The position numbers and the translations under genes were made by a program. From contig JAKSIS010000017.1 of assembly GCA_024398665.1 (NCBI GenBank), positions 1-41,544 on the forward strand: a stretch of 41,544 bases of DNA. Direction: 5' to 3'. This DNA is from Bacteroidaceae bacterium (GTDB lineage: Bacteria > Bacteroidota > Bacteroidia > Bacteroidales > Bacteroidaceae). Position 1 is the stretch's first letter, and every line of letters starts with the position of its first letter. Shown one piece after another: positions 8,960 to 18,461 of the stretch. Below the pieces are notes generated by a model. The model was given only the letters and a program-made list of their open reading frames with translations, did not search any database and was not told where the DNA came from.

Positions 8960-11295
8960 GAAAGAAAGTCCTGTTTGCAGCGGCAGCCATGATGATTCTG
9001 ACCGCATGCAGTGACCGTAATCCGGTCAAGAACGATCCTCTGCCATGGTCAGGTGACAAGACCATTGACAGAAAGGTGGAATCAACACTGAAGCGCATGA
9101 CTCTTGATGAGAAGATCGGACAGATGCTGCAGCTGGAACTTCCCAAAGTGGGACATGTGGAACGCGGCAAGTTCGTGGTCGATGACGACAAGCTTGACGA
9201 GATTATAGGCAAGTACAAGGTAGGTTCGCTCCTGAACACCCCGCAGTCGCCGCCCCCCACCCCCGAAGAATGGGCCGCCATTGTGGAGAAGGTGCAGAAA
9301 AAGTCAATGGAAGTGCTTGGCATACCATGCATTATGGGTCTGGACCAGAATCACGGCACCACTTATACAAGCGGGGGTACAATATTCCCGCAGAACATAA
9401 ACATGGCCGCCACATTCAACCGCAAGGCCGTGCATGACGCTGCTGAAATAACAGCATACGAGACACGTGCCAGCAACATTTCCTGGACATTCTGTCCTAC
9501 CCTGGATTTGAGCCGCGACCAGCGCTGGCCCCGCTGCTGGGAGAATTTCGGCGAGGACGCATTCCTGAACGCAGCGATGGCCGCTGCGGCTGTTCCCGGT
9601 TTCCAGGGCCCGGACCCCAACCACATTGACGACCGTCACATTTCGGTGTCGCTCAAGCATTTCATGGGATACGGCGTACCTGTTACAGGCAAGGACCGCA
9701 CGCCTGCGGTCATCAGTCCGCTTGAACTGCGTGAAAAGCATTTCGCACCTTATCTGTCAGGCATACGCGCCGGAGCCCTGAACGTCATGGTCAATTCCGG
9801 CATGATAAACGGTGTTATGACCCATGCCAACAGGGAGCTCCTTACCGGATGGCTCAAGGAAGAGACCGGATGGGACGGCATGATTGTCACCGACTGGGCT
9901 GACATTGACAACCTGTGGAACCGTGACAAGACCGCCAGAGACAAGAAGGAGGCCATCAAACTGGCCATAAACGCCGGCATTGACATGTCCATGGACCCGT
10001 ACAGCACTGATTTCTGCGACCTGCTCAAGGAACTTGTCGAGGAAGGTCAGGTCCCCATGTCACGCATAGATGACGCCGTACGCCGCATTCTGCGCATGAA
10101 ATACCGTCTGGGGCTTTTTGAAAAGCCTGTAACGGACCGTGCCGACTATCCTGACTTTGCCAGCGCCGGACATGCGCAGGTATCGCTGAAAGCAGCCGAG
10201 GAAAGCATGGTGCTGCTGAAGAATGACGGTACGCTCCCCCTGAAAAAGGGTGTCAGAATTCTGCTTACAGGTCCGAATGCGAACAGCATGCGCTGTCTTG
10301 ACGGCGGCTGGACTTACTCCTGGCAGGGTGACATTGCCGACATGTGCGCAGCGCAGTACAACACCATCTATGAAGCGTTTGTCGAAAAGTTCGGTGCGGA
10401 GAACGTCATTCTGGAACAGGGAGTGAGATATACCCGCGGGGCCACTTTCGAATCGGAATCGGAACTGGAAACTGAAAAGGTGATTGCAGCTGCACGCAAG
10501 GCCGATGTCATTGTGGCCTGCATCGGAGAGAATTCCTACTGTGAAACGCCGGGCAACATATCGGACCTGACACTTTCACGCCGTCAGACTGATCTGGTCA
10601 AGGCGCTTGCCGCCACCGGAAAGCCCATAGTTCTGGTGCTGAATGAAGGCCGTCCGCGCATCATAGCTGAAATAGAACCGCTTGCCAATGCCGTAACGGA
10701 CATCATGCTGCCGGGCAACTACGGCGGTGACGCCCTGGCAAACCTGCTTGCCGGTGATTCGAATTTCAGCGGCCGTCTTCCCTACACCTATCCCAAAGAA
10801 GTGCATTCACTCATCACCTATGACTACAAGCCATGCCAGGAAGTTGACAAGATGGCCGGAGCATATGACTATGACGCTGTAGTATCTGTCCAGTGGCCAT
10901 TCGGACAGGGCAAGAGCTACACCACGTTCCGTTATTCGAACTTTACGGCTGGCAGGACTTCGTTCAAGGCCGGTGATGAACTGGTGTTCACTGTCAACGT
11001 GACCAACACCGGAACAATGGCTGGAAAGGAAAGCGTCCTGCTGTTCTCCAGCGACCTGGTTGCAAGCGTTTCGCCCGATGTCCGGCGCCTGCGCCAGTTC
11101 GACAAGATTGAACTGCAGCCCGGTGAAACCAGACAGGTCACGATGAGCATTCCTGCCAGCGACCTGGCTTTTGTGGGAGCTGACGGAAAATGGATTCTTG
11201 AAGAAGGTGAATTCCGCATGCAGGCCGGAACCGAGACACTTATGATAAACTGCACCGAGACTTGCAGGTGGGAAACTCCAAATATTCCTAATTAA
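8956..11295 (+). CDS. GH3 family beta-glycosidase lipoprotein (beta-glucosidase/xylosidase type)
   Basis: A 779-residue exported glycoside hydrolase. It starts with a lipoprotein signal (AAAAMMILTAC, lipidation C18). The GH3 N-terminal barrel runs from about residue 40 to 390, with the nucleophile expected at D313 in MIVTDWADI and substrate-binding KHFMGYG. The C-terminal alpha/beta sandwich spans about 400-640 (LLKNDGTLPLKK), and a fibronectin III-like domain about 680-760. The architecture is that of BglX-like beta-glucosidases and related beta-xylosidases; the exact specificity cannot be read from sequence. It is translationally coupled to the TPR gene upstream, an unusual partner. Other hemicellulases nearby (GH43, GH115) make a xylo- or gluco-oligosaccharide substrate plausible. 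Confidence 0.93.
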   Translation: MRKKVLFAAAAMMILTACSDRNPVKNDPLPWSGDKTIDRKVESTLKRMTLDEKIGQMLQLELPKVGHVERGKFVVDDDKLDEIIGKYKVGSLLNTPQSPPPTPEEWAAIVEKVQKKSMEVLGIPCIMGLDQNHGTTYTSGGTIFPQNINMAATFNRKAVHDAAEITAYETRASNISWTFCPTLDLSRDQRWPRCWENFGEDAFLNAAMAAAAVPGFQGPDPNHIDDRHISVSLKHFMGYGVPVTGKDRTPAVISPLELREKHFAPYLSGIRAGALNVMVNSGMINGVMTHANRELLTGWLKEETGWDGMIVTDWADIDNLWNRDKTARDKKEAIKLAINAGIDMSMDPYSTDFCDLLKELVEEGQVPMSRIDDAVRRILRMKYRLGLFEKPVTDRADYPDFASAGHAQVSLKAAEESMVLLKNDGTLPLKKGVRILLTGPNANSMRCLDGGWTYSWQGDIADMCAAQYNTIYEAFVEKFGAENVILEQGVRYTRGATFESESELETEKVIAAARKADVIVACIGENSYCETPGNISDLTLSRRQTDLVKALAATGKPIVLVLNEGRPRIIAEIEPLANAVTDIMLPGNYGGDALANLLAGDSNFSGRLPYTYPKEVHSLITYDYKPCQEVDKMAGAYDYDAVVSVQWPFGQGKSYTTFRYSNFTAGRTSFKAGDELVFTVNVTNTGTMAGKESVLLFSSDLVASVSPDVRRLRQFDKIELQPGETRQVTMSIPASDLAFVGADGKWILEEGEFRMQAGTETLMINCTETCRWETPNIPN

Positions 11296-11328
11296 ACGTA
11301 AATAAGATACACTGAATTATCTTTTTCC

Positions 11329-11336
11329 TATCTTTG
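11329..11336 (+). promoter_or_regulatory. Probable -7 box of the GH43 gene
   Basis: TATCTTTG fits the consensus exactly. It lies 10 bases before an in-frame ATG (11347) and 46 before the ATG at 11383, which favours the second as the real start. Confidence 0.6.
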
Positions 11337-11382
11337 CATAGTTCTTATGGACATACTTAACAAAACCTATAATTCAACCACA

Positions 11383-13536
11383 ATGAAAGCCAACAGACTT
11401 TTCAAGGGAGCACAGCTTGCAATGATGTGCACCGCTGCGCTGGTATTCTCAACAGGGAATGTCACCGCTGCCAAGAAGACAACCGAAGGCGCCGTAAAGG
11501 TAAGCCAGAGGTTCGTCCACAATCTTGGCGCCAATCCTTATCTGCCTCTTTGGGAACATGTTCCCGACGGAGAACCCCATGTATTTGAAGATCCTGACCA
11601 TCCGGGCAAGTACCGCGCCTACATAATAGGTTCACATGACACCCGTTTCGGCAGTTACTGCGGTCCTGATATCCGCATGTGGTCAGCACCCATCGAAGAT
11701 CTGAACAGCTGGCGCGACGAAGGCCCCATCTTCACATACCAGGCATCGAACGGCCGCTGGGACACCATGTACGCCCCTGATATGGCTGAAGTCATTGAGA
11801 AGGACGAAAAGGGAAAGCCCCACAAGGTATACTATCTTTATCCGCACAGCCGCGGCCCGCGCCGTGAGGCTATGGTCTGTAAGGGTGACCGTCCTGACGG
11901 TCCCTTCACTCCACTGAACCTTGACGAACAGGGTGCTGCAGTTCAGGGCAGCTGCATAGGTTTCGACCCGTCAGTGTTCATCGAGAAGATTGAAGACAAG
12001 AACGACCCCGACTATTCAATAGGTTTCCGCGCATACGCATACTGGGGCTTCCAGCACTCGACATTCGGCCAGCTGGACCAGAAGACCATGTACACCGTAC
12101 GTGAACCAAGATCAGAGAACCTTATCGATCCTTTCCTGCCTGTAGGTGGCGGCCAGCAGCGTCAGGGACGTGGCGGACAGCAGAATGCAAACCCCGCTCC
12201 CGCACCGCAGTATGCCATTGCTGAAGGACAGAAGGCATCGGACTTCAACTTCTTTGAAGCATCATCAATCCGCAAGGTGGGCAACAAGTACGTCATGATA
12301 TTCTCAGGACATTCAGGTACTGAATACGGTCTGGGTTCAACGAATTCGGCACTGCGTTACTGCTATGCCGATGCTCCCAGCGGCCCGTGGTACAGCGGCG
12401 GCGTTGCTGTTGACTCACGTGGCGTCACCCTGAGCCAGGACGGTTCAAGACTGATGACATCAAATTTCGCACACAACACCCACGGCAGCATACAGCAGAT
12501 AGGTGACCAGTGGTACATCTTCTATCACCGTCCCCCGAGAGGTTTCGGAAATGCACGCCAGTCAATGGTTGCTCCTGTAAGCATCACATGGGATGAGAAG
12601 CCTTGTTCTGAAGGCGGTAAGGTTGTTCTGCGCGGTATGGATGTATCCACCGGCAAGCTCTATGACTGCAAGGCTGCAAACGGCAATGACTACACCGGCG
12701 CAGAAGTGACATCGGAAGGTTTCAACGTATACGGTCTGCCTCCCTACAACTACTATTCAGCAGGTTATGCATGCTTCTTCACAAACGGCCAGTCACTTCA
12801 GGACACATGGGATATCTGGAGCAATGAAATGGTTGCAGAAGTCAAGATCGGTGACATAATCGGATACAAATACTTCGGTCTGGGCGGTCTCAAGAAGGAC
12901 GCCAACGGTGTGAAGGCATTTGAAGGCACCACTTCAAAGGAACATTCCTCATTCAACGTCTGGCTGCAGCCCAAGTGCGAAGGCGGAATCACTGTCAAGG
13001 TCATGATGGACGGTCCTTGGGCAAATGACACCTGGAAGGGAAAGGAAATCGGCAAGATCAAGGTTCCTTCAACCGCTGACCGCTCAAAGGTCAACAAGTA
13101 CACGATCGATGTATCGGAATTCGTTGATGACGTTGAGGGCAAGCATGCCATCTATCTGATATTTGACGGTGCCATTGACGGAGACTGCTGCACATTCTAC
13201 GGCTGCGGTTTCTCCAGCACGAAGTCACATAATCTGAAGCGCCCCGTACCTCCCACCCTGACAGTTACGGTTGGCGGTAAGGAAATTGAGCTTCCTTCAA
13301 CTCCGGTCCGTTCGACAGAACAGAACGGTTATGTTGACAACACCCATTATGAGATGGATGTCACTCTGGAACCCGGACAGAAGAAAAAGGTTGCCGTTGA
13401 GTGCCTGTGGCCCACAATGCAGTTCTGGATTGAACAGGCCAAGGAAGGTCAGGACTATGCAATCATCAAGTCCACCTATCTGTATCCCGGCACCACCAGT
13501 GAGCAGACAAAGATCTACAAGATCAACTTCAAGTGA
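11383..13536 (+). CDS. GH43-type glycoside hydrolase with C-terminal beta-sandwich domains, exported
   Basis: A 717-residue protein. ATG 11383 gives a proper signal peptide (MKANRLFKGAQ, hydrophobic core, cleavage near NVTAA); the ATG at 11347 would lie almost at the transcription start. Residues 60-400 are a five-bladed GH43 propeller: FEDPD near residue 70, MYAPD with D133, and FFEASS with E292 are candidate catalytic residues, and NTHGS carries the metal-site His. A Gln/Gly/Ala/Pro-rich insertion sits at 255-282. Residues 430-610 resemble a CBM6/CBM35-like sandwich, followed by a short beta domain. Codon bias is strong, as in pgk, suggesting high expression. The likely substrate is an arabinose- or xylose-containing polysaccharide. 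Confidence 0.85.
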   Translation: MKANRLFKGAQLAMMCTAALVFSTGNVTAAKKTTEGAVKVSQRFVHNLGANPYLPLWEHVPDGEPHVFEDPDHPGKYRAYIIGSHDTRFGSYCGPDIRMWSAPIEDLNSWRDEGPIFTYQASNGRWDTMYAPDMAEVIEKDEKGKPHKVYYLYPHSRGPRREAMVCKGDRPDGPFTPLNLDEQGAAVQGSCIGFDPSVFIEKIEDKNDPDYSIGFRAYAYWGFQHSTFGQLDQKTMYTVREPRSENLIDPFLPVGGGQQRQGRGGQQNANPAPAPQYAIAEGQKASDFNFFEASSIRKVGNKYVMIFSGHSGTEYGLGSTNSALRYCYADAPSGPWYSGGVAVDSRGVTLSQDGSRLMTSNFAHNTHGSIQQIGDQWYIFYHRPPRGFGNARQSMVAPVSITWDEKPCSEGGKVVLRGMDVSTGKLYDCKAANGNDYTGAEVTSEGFNVYGLPPYNYYSAGYACFFTNGQSLQDTWDIWSNEMVAEVKIGDIIGYKYFGLGGLKKDANGVKAFEGTTSKEHSSFNVWLQPKCEGGITVKVMMDGPWANDTWKGKEIGKIKVPSTADRSKVNKYTIDVSEFVDDVEGKHAIYLIFDGAIDGDCCTFYGCGFSSTKSHNLKRPVPPTLTVTVGGKEIELPSTPVRSTEQNGYVDNTHYEMDVTLEPGQKKKVAVECLWPTMQFWIEQAKEGQDYAIIKSTYLYPGTTSEQTKIYKINFK

Positions 13537-13561
13537 TTCCATTTGGAATCCGCTGTACGAA

Positions 13562-13598
13562 GAGAGAGCCGGCCGGTTGGCCGGTTCTCTCTTTTTTT
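13562..13598 (+). terminator. Intrinsic terminator after the first GH43 gene
   Basis: 13-base arms (13562-13574 and 13579-13591, rich in GAGAG and CCGGCC, one G-T pair), loop GGTT, followed by seven T (13592-13598). Confidence 0.9.
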
Positions 13599-13599
13599 G

Positions 13600-13607
13600 T
13601 AAGTTTG
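13600..13607 (+). promoter_or_regulatory. Probable -7 box of the C10 protease gene
   Basis: TAAGTTTG fits TAnnTTTG, directly after the terminator and 19 bases before the ATG. Confidence 0.5.
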
Positions 13608-13626
13608 CAGTAACAATACATCCGCT

Positions 13627-15642
13627 ATGTTCAATTCATCCATATTGAAAAGGCATACTGCCATAATTCTTGCCGTTCTTGTATCAATGCCGATGCCGGC
13701 CAGGTTCGTAAACAGGGAAAAGGCGCTTGAGACAGCACAGTCGTTCTTTGCCGCCTGGACACGCGGACAGGTTTCCGATTCCGGGCTTGAGATTGTCTGG
13801 CCAGGGGCTTCCATGACTCGCACCGTAACGGATACCCCGTCATATTACATCATAAACAGGACTGACGGCAAGGGTTTCGTGATAGTGTCAGCTGAAAGTT
13901 CAACGCCTGACATTCTGGCCTATTCCAATGAGAATGCGTTCAGTCTGGAACTCCTGGACAAAGCCCCCGCCCTGTTCCTGGACACTTATGAAAAGTCAAT
14001 TGCGATGATACGGCAGGGTGTTCCCGCAATGGCGGCTCCTGACGGGCAGTACATTGAAAAGGTCCTGAAAACGGCTTGCTGGCAACAGGACGGCAACTTC
14101 TTCAACAGCACGTATGCGCCTGAAATTGACGGACGGAAATGTGTATCGGGCTGCGTGGCGACAGCAATGTCCATTATGATGAAATACCACAGCTGGCCGC
14201 CGGTGTCAACGGGATATCACGAATACCAGTGCTCCGGTCTCGGAACCGTTTCATTTGATTATGATTCCGTAAGCTATTCCTGGGATGACCTTACTGACAA
14301 CATATCAGGATGGGCATCGGATGAAGTCTCCAAGATACAGAAAGCATGTGGAGTATCTGTCAACATGAAATACGGCATACATGAAAGCAGTTCAAGCCTG
14401 AGTCTTGTCGCCACTTCAATGCCCAAATACTTCCAGTACGAGATACCGTACCGTATTACAAGAGATTCATATGAAAAGGACGAATGGGAGTCTGTACTTA
14501 TGAATGAGATCGATGAGGGCCGGCCGGCTTTCATAGGAGGCTACCGGGGCAATACAGGACATTCGTTCATTCTTGACGGATACAACAGCGAAGGCATGTT
14601 CCATTTCAATCTCGGATGGGGAGGCTACAACAACGGTTTCTACCGCCTTGAACTGGTTGCAGGCGAATATTCCGTTGAAGAGGCAGTTGTAGGAGTCATG
14701 CCGCGTGACATTGATGAAAAGCTTGACGTTTCACCTCTCACATACAGCAGTATTGCTGTCAGTCCGGACGGGAACATTTCTGACAGGACAGTCTTCAACG
14801 TGAGCATAATGAACCTCACGAACATAGACAACGATGCAGCCACATGCAGAATCCGTCTCGACGTGTATGACCAGTCATACCGGTACAAATTCACTGTCCA
14901 GGAAAGCCAGTATGGCGATATTGTCATTCCTTGCACATACGGAATAGACAATCTGTCTTTTTCACATGCAATGTTACCTTCAGGCTGTACAGTGGATGAA
15001 ACTGACCGCCTGGCTTTAAGTACATCAACTGACGGCGGGAAAACATGGGTTTCCATTGCAAGTCGGCATTACACATTCCCTCTGTACACTTTGGGCGGCC
15101 ATGAGCGTGACGCTTTCATATTCTCCCCTCTTTCTTTCTTCGGACAGGATCCGCAGATTTCAGTTCCGTCCGTAATCACTGTCGGTGAGAAGTTCAGCGT
15201 AAGTGTTCCCATGACTGTAAACCAGGCCGCAGAGACATTTTCCGGCAAATACGGCATAGGCATCTGTGACACATCGGAAATGAAGGTGAAGTATGTGCTG
15301 GCATATAAAACTGAATCTGATCTGCCGCAGAACTACGGTCTGATGCCTGTTTTCGATAATCTGACAATATCGCCCTCACAGGCATCAGGACTTGGTCCGA
15401 AAGATGCCATAGCTATGGTCACATGCTCCAAAAAGGATTCCGAATACCGTATTGTATGCGACATGAATCTGAACCCGGTAGTCATAGGACTGCAGTCACT
15501 CCTGGGCATCGACCTGTCCGTCCCTGCCCCAGTTCAGGACAACGGAGACAGTTATTGGACAATTGACGGAAAGAAGTCCGATGTCCGCCCGCAAGGACTG
15601 TATATCATGCAGTCCCACGGTTCGACTTCTAAATTCTATTGA
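13627..15642 (+). CDS. Peptidase C10 (streptopain/interpain family) precursor, exported
   Basis: A 671-residue protein with a signal peptide (residues 1-25), a propeptide of the Spi/streptopain type (about 28-140, YYIINRTDGKGFVIVSA), and a C10 catalytic domain. The catalytic Cys is C176 in CVSGCVATAM and the His H312 in GHSFILDGY; the NLGWGG block follows. Residues 360-640 hold beta-rich domains. The C-terminal tail (YWTIDGKKS, then QGLYIMQSHG) resembles a degenerate Bacteroidetes C-terminal sorting domain (IDGRxV...GLYIV), so type IX secretion or a remnant of it is possible. Related proteins are Prevotella interpain and Bacteroides Bfp/Btp proteases, which cleave host proteins. No adjacent inhibitor gene is seen. 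Confidence 0.92.
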   Translation: MFNSSILKRHTAIILAVLVSMPMPARFVNREKALETAQSFFAAWTRGQVSDSGLEIVWPGASMTRTVTDTPSYYIINRTDGKGFVIVSAESSTPDILAYSNENAFSLELLDKAPALFLDTYEKSIAMIRQGVPAMAAPDGQYIEKVLKTACWQQDGNFFNSTYAPEIDGRKCVSGCVATAMSIMMKYHSWPPVSTGYHEYQCSGLGTVSFDYDSVSYSWDDLTDNISGWASDEVSKIQKACGVSVNMKYGIHESSSSLSLVATSMPKYFQYEIPYRITRDSYEKDEWESVLMNEIDEGRPAFIGGYRGNTGHSFILDGYNSEGMFHFNLGWGGYNNGFYRLELVAGEYSVEEAVVGVMPRDIDEKLDVSPLTYSSIAVSPDGNISDRTVFNVSIMNLTNIDNDAATCRIRLDVYDQSYRYKFTVQESQYGDIVIPCTYGIDNLSFSHAMLPSGCTVDETDRLALSTSTDGGKTWVSIASRHYTFPLYTLGGHERDAFIFSPLSFFGQDPQISVPSVITVGEKFSVSVPMTVNQAAETFSGKYGIGICDTSEMKVKYVLAYKTESDLPQNYGLMPVFDNLTISPSQASGLGPKDAIAMVTCSKKDSEYRIVCDMNLNPVVIGLQSLLGIDLSVPAPVQDNGDSYWTIDGKKSDVRPQGLYIMQSHGSTSKFY

Positions 15643-15695
15643 CATCGGACATACCGGACACGTACCGGATATAAGCCGATAGCCGGAATGCAAAA

Positions 15696-15726
15696 AAAGA
15701 ACGCAGGAAAAAATCCTGCGTTCTTT
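15696..15726 (-). terminator. Intrinsic terminator, mainly for tRNA-Ser (possibly bidirectional)
   Basis: Perfect 13-base stem (15696-15708 with 15714-15726) around an A5 loop. Read on the minus strand it ends in a run of T, just after the tRNA; on the plus strand it follows the C10 protease with a weaker TTCTTT tail. Confidence 0.85.
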
Positions 15727-15727
15727 G

Positions 15728-15812
15728 CGGAAGAAGAGGGATTCGAACCCCCGGACCCGTGAAGGTCAACGGTTTTCAAGACCGCCGCAATCGACCACTC
15801 TGCCATCCTTCC
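15728..15812 (-). tRNA. tRNA-Ser (anticodon UGA)
   Basis: 85 bases on the minus strand. The acceptor arm GGAAGGA pairs with UUCUUCC (one G-U), discriminator G. The anticodon loop CUUGAAA gives UGA. A long variable arm typical of serine tRNAs and a GGUUCGAAUCC T arm are present. CCA is not encoded (CAA follows), as is common in Bacteroidetes. Confidence 0.97.
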
Positions 15813-15847
15813 AATGCTGAAGACGATTTCTCCCGTCAAAAGCGGTG

Positions 15848-15878
15848 CAAAGGTGAATATTTTTTTTGTAAACAGCAA
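15848..15878 (-). promoter_or_regulatory. Probable tRNA-Ser promoter
   Basis: On the minus strand a TTG (15876-15878) is followed after 20 bases by CACCTTTG (15848-15855), one mismatch from TAnnTTTG. It lies 35 bases upstream of the tRNA. Confidence 0.55.
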
Positions 15879-15938
15879 GCCCAAACCAACTTTTTTGATT
15901 TCTTTTGCAGCAAATATTTTTTCCGAACCCGTTTACAC

Positions 15939-18461
15939 ATGATATACCCTGACAATTTCGAACATAAGACCGGTTTTGATGAGATACGGCAGATGCTGTC
16001 TGACCGCTGCATATGTCCTCTCGGAGTACAGCTTGTCCAGGAAATGCAGTTCCTGACTGACTTTGCCCAAATAGAACTTCTTCTGGACCGGACCATGGAA
16101 TTTGTCACAATCATCCGTGAAGGCAAACAGTTTCCGGACCAGAATTACCATGACCTGCGGGAATCGCTTTCCAGAATCAAGGTAATAGGCACATGGCTTG
16201 ATGAGACCGAACTGCTTAACCTGTGGCGTTCCCTGGAAACCATATCAGGAATAGTGGGTTTCCTCTCAGATGAAGAGAATGCCGGACTCTACCCCAACCT
16301 TTCAGCCATGGCCGCTGACGTTGCAGTCTTTCCGACAATAACACAGGGCATAAGCCGCATTCTGACCAAGTTCGGCAAGCTGAAGGACAACGCGTCACAG
16401 GACCTGTACCGCATACGCATGGATCTGGCAAACACTTCATTCAGCATATCCCGTATTCTGAACGGAATACTCAAGCAGGCACAGGCTGACGGATACGTTG
16501 ACAAGGATGCCGCACCGGCCATGCGTGACGGACGTCTGGTACTTCCTGTAGCACCCGGATTGAAACGCAAGATACGCGGAATTGTCCATGACGAATCAGC
16601 ATCGGGAAAGACCGTCTTCATAGAACCTGAAGAAGTTGTTGAAGCCAACAACCGCATCCGTGAACTGGAAGCTGACGAACGCCGTGAAGTAATGCGCATT
16701 CTGGTTGCGTTCACAGACAGCATACGTGACAGCATTCCGGCAATTGAAGAATCCTATTCATTCATGGCGCAGATTGATTTCATACGTGCCAAAGCGCGTC
16801 TGGCCGTTGAATTCGATGCCTGCAAGCCCATACTGGAACGCAAGACTGTGGTTGATTGGGTACAGGCCGTGCATCCCCTGCTCAAGCTTTCACTGGCCAG
16901 ACATGACAAGAGCGTTGTCCCGCTTGACATTGAACTGGATTCCAAGAACAGCATTCTGCTCATATCCGGTCCCAATGCCGGCGGAAAGTCAGTATGCCTG
17001 AAAACGGTGGGACTGCTGCAGTACATGCTGCAGTGCGGAATACCCGTTCCCATGAGACACAACAGCCATGCCGGCATATTCAAGAGCATATTCATTGACA
17101 TAGGTGACGAACAGAGCATAGATGATGACCTGTCAACATATTCAAGTCACCTGCTGAACATGAAGAACATGCTCAAACATGCCGATAACCGCAGCCTGAT
17201 TCTGATTGACGAATTCGGAAGCGGCACGGAACCCGGCATAGGCGGTGCCATTGCCGAATCGGTTCTGATGCGTTTCAACAGGAACCGCGTATTCGGAATC
17301 ATAACCACGCATTACCAGAATCTGAAGCATTACGCTGACAGCAATGAAGGGATCCAGAACGGCGCCATGCTTTATGACAGGCATCTCATGCAGCCTCTGT
17401 ACATACTTCAGCAGGGCAATCCCGGCAGTTCGTTCGCCGTTGAAATTGCGCGCAAGATAGGACTTCCTGAAGATGTGATTGAAGACGCCTCACAGATAGT
17501 AGGCCGTGACTACATCAATGCAGACAAGTACCTGCAGGACATTGTCCGTGACAAACGGTATTGGGAAAACAAGCGCCAGAACGTACATCAGCTTGAAAAG
17601 CAGCTTGACGAGCAGATTGAACAGCACCGCACCGAACTGGAATCCATCCAGAAGGAACGCCGTAACATTATGCGTGAAGCACGTGAAAAGGCAGACCGCC
17701 TTATTCAGGATTCCAATGCAGTCATTGAAAATACCATACGTACCATCAAGGAGGCTCAGGCTGACCGAGAACTGACGCGTCTGGCACGTCAGGAACTGAG
17801 CGAATTCAAGGACAGTCTTGATGAAAAGCAGAATGACAGTGAAGAGGAACTGAAGATTCAGCGCAAGATGGAACGCATACGCCAAAGTCAGGAACGCCGC
17901 CAGCAGCGCAAGCTTGACAAGGCCAAGGCTTCTGAAAACAGACAGCAGCAGGCTGCACCGGTCCAGACTGCGGCCATTTCCGCCGCACCTGCAAAGAAGG
18001 CATACAAGCCCGGTGACTGGGTCCGTCTTGCCGGCCAGACATCTTCCGGTCAGGTGATTTCAGTCAACAGGGATGAAGTCACTGTAGCTTTCGGACAGAT
18101 AAGCAGTACAGTCAGGGCCAGCCGCCTAGAACCGGCGGAACCGCGTAAGGAAGGTCCCAAATACGCCACGTACATAAGCCGTCAGACACATGAAGACATT
18201 TACAACCGCAAGCTGGCATTCAAGCCGGATCTTGACGTGCGCGGCATGCGTGGCGATGAAGCTGTTCAGACTGTCATGCATTTCATTGACGATGCCACTC
18301 TGATAGGCATGAGCCGGGTACGCATTCTGCACGGTACAGGAAACGGAATACTGAGAAACCTGATACGGCAGTATCTGCATACCGTACCCGCCGTCAGGGA
18401 ATACCATGACGAACACATACAGTTTGGCGGTCACGGCATTACTGTCGTTGATCTTGAATGA
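15939..18461 (+). CDS. mutS2: MutS2 family ATPase/Smr endonuclease
   Basis: An 840-residue cytoplasmic protein. I chose ATG 15939 because the in-frame extension upstream runs into the tRNA gene. The family's core and clamp helices come first, then the MutS ATPase: Walker A SGPNAGGKS at 343-351, Walker B LILIDEFGSGTEP, and TTHYQNLK. A long charged coiled coil (about 520-650, rich in Lys/Glu/Gln) follows, then a KOW-like segment (KPGDWVRLAGQTSSGQV) and a C-terminal Smr nuclease domain with LDVRGMRGDEA and HGTGNG. Family roles are suppression of recombination and, in some bacteria, splitting collided ribosomes. The 3' end overlaps the convergent regulator gene by 23 bases. Confidence 0.96.
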   Translation: MIYPDNFEHKTGFDEIRQMLSDRCICPLGVQLVQEMQFLTDFAQIELLLDRTMEFVTIIREGKQFPDQNYHDLRESLSRIKVIGTWLDETELLNLWRSLETISGIVGFLSDEENAGLYPNLSAMAADVAVFPTITQGISRILTKFGKLKDNASQDLYRIRMDLANTSFSISRILNGILKQAQADGYVDKDAAPAMRDGRLVLPVAPGLKRKIRGIVHDESASGKTVFIEPEEVVEANNRIRELEADERREVMRILVAFTDSIRDSIPAIEESYSFMAQIDFIRAKARLAVEFDACKPILERKTVVDWVQAVHPLLKLSLARHDKSVVPLDIELDSKNSILLISGPNAGGKSVCLKTVGLLQYMLQCGIPVPMRHNSHAGIFKSIFIDIGDEQSIDDDLSTYSSHLLNMKNMLKHADNRSLILIDEFGSGTEPGIGGAIAESVLMRFNRNRVFGIITTHYQNLKHYADSNEGIQNGAMLYDRHLMQPLYILQQGNPGSSFAVEIARKIGLPEDVIEDASQIVGRDYINADKYLQDIVRDKRYWENKRQNVHQLEKQLDEQIEQHRTELESIQKERRNIMREAREKADRLIQDSNAVIENTIRTIKEAQADRELTRLARQELSEFKDSLDEKQNDSEEELKIQRKMERIRQSQERRQQRKLDKAKASENRQQQAAPVQTAAISAAPAKKAYKPGDWVRLAGQTSSGQVISVNRDEVTVAFGQISSTVRASRLEPAEPRKEGPKYATYISRQTHEDIYNRKLAFKPDLDVRGMRGDEAVQTVMHFIDDATLIGMSRVRILHGTGNGILRNLIRQYLHTVPAVREYHDEHIQFGGHGITVVDLE

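Noticed and set aside
13535-13550. Small palindrome GATTCC-ATTT-GGAATC at the GH43 stop
   Set aside because: Only a 6-base stem with no T run; the strong terminator follows at 13562-13598.
15636-15884. Minus-strand open frame across the tRNA and its terminator
   Set aside because: It reads through a clear tRNA-Ser gene and hairpin.
15759-15938. In-frame extension at the start of mutS2
   Set aside because: It begins inside the tRNA gene on the opposite strand and is not family-like; ATG 15939 fits.
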